From CAZJPS01 sp964548055 (GTDB lineage Bacteria; Patescibacteriota; Gracilibacteria; Peribacterales; Peribacteraceae): DNA of 14,875 bases. A program made the translations under genes and the position numbers. A model generated the notes under the pieces. It did no database searches and was not told where the DNA came from. It was given only the letters and a program-made list of their open reading frames with translations. Location: assembly GCA_964548055.1 (NCBI GenBank), contig CAZJPS010000025.1, positions 1 through 14,875 of the forward strand. The letters run 5' to 3'. Positions 13,130 to 14,875 of this stretch are shown here, piece by piece (the stretch's first letter is position 1; the number at the start of each line of letters is the position of its first letter).

Positions 13130-13184
13130 TGAGGGTGGGGGAATACGAGCAATACTTTCTCCCACATGTCGCTCCCTAATTTTA

Positions 13185-14069
13185 CTAGTTCTTTACTTCC
13201 ACTGGTCTCTCACTCCTCAGTTTCCCATACAACGCAATCAGCGAAAGCGTGAACAGAAGCGCGCCAAATTCGGTCAAAGTGGTACAGACAATATCAGCCA
13301 TCGTGAGAAATCCTTGAGAGTTGAAAGGAAGCAGAGCGGTCTGTGCTATAAGAGAGAGAATGGTGGGTGGCAAGAGGAGAATACAGGAGAGGGAGAGAAT
13401 CATGCTGAGAACATGAGCAAATTTTCCTCGCATGAGCATCATGCTGCGGCGTAGTGCATCGCGGTATTGCATTTGTTCTGCTACCAGGGCAATGGAATAA
13501 AACGATGTGCGTATTAAATAGAGAATGGCTGGAATGAGGAGTGGGAGTAGGAAGAAAAAGTAGATCCAGCAATGGCTTATTCTATCGCTACCGTCCGTAA
13601 AAAAATCGGAGAGGCGATTGGAGCCGCTGAGCGGCACCTCCGGGCAGAGGAATGGTGTGAGAATCAGTAAAAAAGCTGGAATAAGGAAGATAAGTGCGCG
13701 GTAAAAGAAGAAGCACCCACGGAGAATTGAGGTGAAGAGGAGGGGGAGGACCACGGGTGCAGATTCCCGCAGGACAGAAAGCAAGGAACTGCGAGAGCGG
13801 CCAGCTTTATTCTGAATCATTCTTTTTCCTACAAGGAGTGTTGCTGCAAATCCCCAATATGACACAAAAATTCCAAGAACACTGAGAAACATATGGATTG
13901 CCAAATCCAACGAAGGACTTTCTGGAAGCGTCCAAAAATCTAGGAGATCGACAAAGATGATTGGTACAATAAGGAGCCACAGCAGGATGGAATTGAAGAC
14001 GGTATTTTTACGATAGAATGTCCAACTTTCGTGGAGGAGCGAAGCAACGGTGGCAGGGCGTTTACGCAT
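13185..14069 (-). CDS. Polytopic membrane protein, GPDP-membrane-domain/YciC-like
   Basis: 294 aa with six or seven predicted membrane segments, at about 24-42, 56-80, 104-142 (probably two), 168-186, 218-246 and 258-282. The N-end (LLHESWTFYRKNTVFN) and the loop after the fourth hydrophobic block (RTSFYSIALVAEQMQYRDALRRSMMLMRGKF) have the look of the glycerophosphodiesterase membrane domain/UPF0259-type families, where a conserved 'rRS..l..g' loop joins two helices. No catalytic domain is attached. The function is unknown; a role in the envelope is likely. ATG at 14069 has no Shine-Dalgarno and is preceded by a hairpin with a short T-run. Confidence 0.8.
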   Translation of the reverse strand: MRKRPATVASLLHESWTFYRKNTVFNSILLWLLIVPIIFVDLLDFWTLPESPSLDLAIHMFLSVLGIFVSYWGFAATLLVGKRMIQNKAGRSRSSLLSVLRESAPVVLPLLFTSILRGCFFFYRALIFLIPAFLLILTPFLCPEVPLSGSNRLSDFFTDGSDRISHCWIYFFFLLPLLIPAILYLIRTSFYSIALVAEQMQYRDALRRSMMLMRGKFAHVLSMILSLSCILLLPPTILSLIAQTALLPFNSQGFLTMADIVCTTLTEFGALLFTLSLIALYGKLRSERPVEVKN

Positions 14070-14072
14070 GAG

Positions 14073-14102
14073 AAAAGGCGAATAAGTGTAACCTATTCGC
14101 CT
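14073..14102 (-). terminator. Hairpin with short T-run before the membrane-protein gene
   Basis: On the minus strand AGGCGAATA (14102-14094) pairs perfectly with TATTCGCCT (14084-14076) around a 9-nt loop, followed by TTTT and then CTC-ATG. It could end the NIF3-like transcript or act as an attenuator for the next gene. A -10-like TACACT overlaps the loop. Confidence 0.5.
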
Positions 14103-14115
14103 CTATTCAACCAAT

Positions 14116-14135
14116 CTCTTTCTTGCGAGAAAGAG
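14116..14135 (-). repeat. Hairpin right after the NIF3-like stop codon
   Basis: An 8-bp perfect stem CTCTTTCT (14116-14123) / AGAAAGAG (14128-14135) closes a 4-nt loop (CGCA on the minus strand), 2 bases after the TAA. No T-run follows. It may protect the mRNA 3' end. Confidence 0.55.
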
Positions 14136-14137
14136 CA

Positions 14138-14875
14138 TTACTTCCGTTTTACGCGGATGAAGCCCGAAACATCCACTGTACGCAGCTTTTTCTCTTCTTT
14201 AGCTAGGATGTCGAGAAGAAGGTTTATACCAATCGTGTCGCTTGCCATGTGGCTGCACTGAATCATATTTACATGGTACTTTTTAGCTTCTTCGAGGGTC
14301 TTTTCTGTCGCATGCATTGTAAGGATGGTGCCCACCCCAGCACGTGCTTGCGATTCCAAAAATTCCTCGGGCCCATTCGTACCTCCCGTAAATTCAGTGG
14401 CTACAATCTTTCCCGGCCTTCCAGAGCCGCTTCCGTTCACAATAATGGGAGGATTTCCTTTCTTGGAGTAGTAATCGTACTCTGGAACGTCCATGAGGGC
14501 ATTTAAGATGGAGTTGAGATCATCGTATTCTTTATTACAAATAGTGTTTTCCATCAATCTCCAGACGAGGTTATCCGTAATGGTGTGGCAACAAAATGCA
14601 GGAAGATCTAGCAATTCCGCAGCTCTCTCTGTACGAAACAGGTTATCAGGATGAATGGCGCGCCAAATGCGCGACATACGTGGGTGCAATTGGCCTTCAG
14701 AGACGTTAACCGGCACTCCTACATTCCCCAGAACATCTATTTGTAGTGGCATTACTTTGTCTAAATCCCCAAGCGCACGCCCTTCTGGATGGTGAATCAT
14801 CACTGCATCAATTTTTTCTCCTTTTTCTCGAAGCCTATCTGCTAAAAGCATTTCTTGTGTTTCCATATCTATTCC
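14138..14875 (-). CDS. NIF3-family dinuclear metal-centre protein (5' partial)
   Basis: The frame is open through the right edge of the window, so the start is missing and 245 residues are seen. Numbering from the first visible Met (14866), metal-binding-like His positions are 25-26 (IHHPEGRAL), 94 (CCHTITDN), 185 (TMHATEKT) and 206 (CSHMASDTIGINLLLD). The last motif corresponds to the GH-x-x-S/E ending of NIF3 proteins, and TGGTNGPEEF at about 160-169 is typical of the longer bacterial subgroup with HHPEGRAL. NIF3 proteins form hexameric rings with a two-metal site. Some members are called GTP cyclohydrolase I type 2, but that activity is not proven for this subgroup. The TAA is followed by two hairpins. 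Confidence 0.85.
   Translation of the reverse strand, partial: GIDMETQEMLLADRLREKGEKIDAVMIHHPEGRALGDLDKVMPLQIDVLGNVGVPVNVSEGQLHPRMSRIWRAIHPDNLFRTERAAELLDLPAFCCHTITDNLVWRLMENTICNKEYDDLNSILNALMDVPEYDYYSKKGNPPIIVNGSGSGRPGKIVATEFTGGTNGPEEFLESQARAGVGTILTMHATEKTLEEAKKYHVNMIQCSHMASDTIGINLLLDILAKEEKKLRTVDVSGFIRVKRK

Noticed and set aside
12961..13167. Minus-strand 68-aa frame upstream of the patatin gene
   Set aside because: It is made of repeat translations (VLSLSKDGG from the REP-like unit, PHPHPPPRG from the GC hairpin).

Overview
The window looks like a piece of a bacterial chromosome from the candidate phyla radiation (Patescibacteria). A Peregrinibacteria/Peribacteria-type genome is my best guess, but I cannot prove it from sequence alone. 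The reasons are short intergenic spaces, a minimal DNA polymerase X, a tiny archaeal-type histone-fold protein, several large proteins without clear relatives, few Shine-Dalgarno sites, and heptamer-based intergenic repeats. UGA is used as a stop codon (the 1388-aa gene and the PilO-like gene), and an RF2 gene with its own UGA frameshift site is present. The genetic code is therefore the standard bacterial one, not the UGA=Gly code of Gracilibacteria/Absconditabacteria.

Layout. 1-242: end of an unrecognised plus-strand gene. 268-1224: PolX without the PHP nuclease domain. 1295-1385: tRNA-Ser(CGA). 1653-6025 (minus): a 1388-aa protein with helical repeats, a possible ADP-ribosyltransferase-like region and a C-terminal HD phosphohydrolase domain, followed by a small basic ORF that looks translationally coupled to it. 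6234-6854 (minus): a lipoprotein. 7260-7430 (plus): a 56-aa histone-fold protein followed by three tandem hairpins. 7547-7802 (minus): two possible short ORFs. 7905-9009 (minus): prfB (RF2) with a programmed +1 frameshift. 9195-10666 (plus): two overlapping genes for single-pass membrane proteins of PilN/PilO-like build. 10776-12006: the translation cluster infC-rpmI-rplT. 12087-12917 (minus): a patatin-like hydrolase. 13185-14069 (minus): a polytopic membrane protein. 14138-14875 (minus): a NIF3-family protein cut by the window edge.

Themes. Translation genes dominate the right-centre, and two carry start or decoding tricks: the RF2 UGA frameshift, and an IF3 gene without a canonical start codon at its conserved N-terminus. 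Three intergenic spaces (7858-7926, 11287-11357, 12036-12089) hold the same architecture: three or four tandem heptamers, a 12-15 nt spacer, then three or four inverted heptamers. Because the period is 7 (1 mod 3) and each heptamer junction spells TAG or TAA, these repeats can present stop codons in all frames from either side. Two neighbouring genes, prfB and the patatin gene, really do end inside them. Several genes lack a Shine-Dalgarno site but have a -10-like hexamer just upstream of the start codon, which suggests leaderless or nearly leaderless mRNAs.
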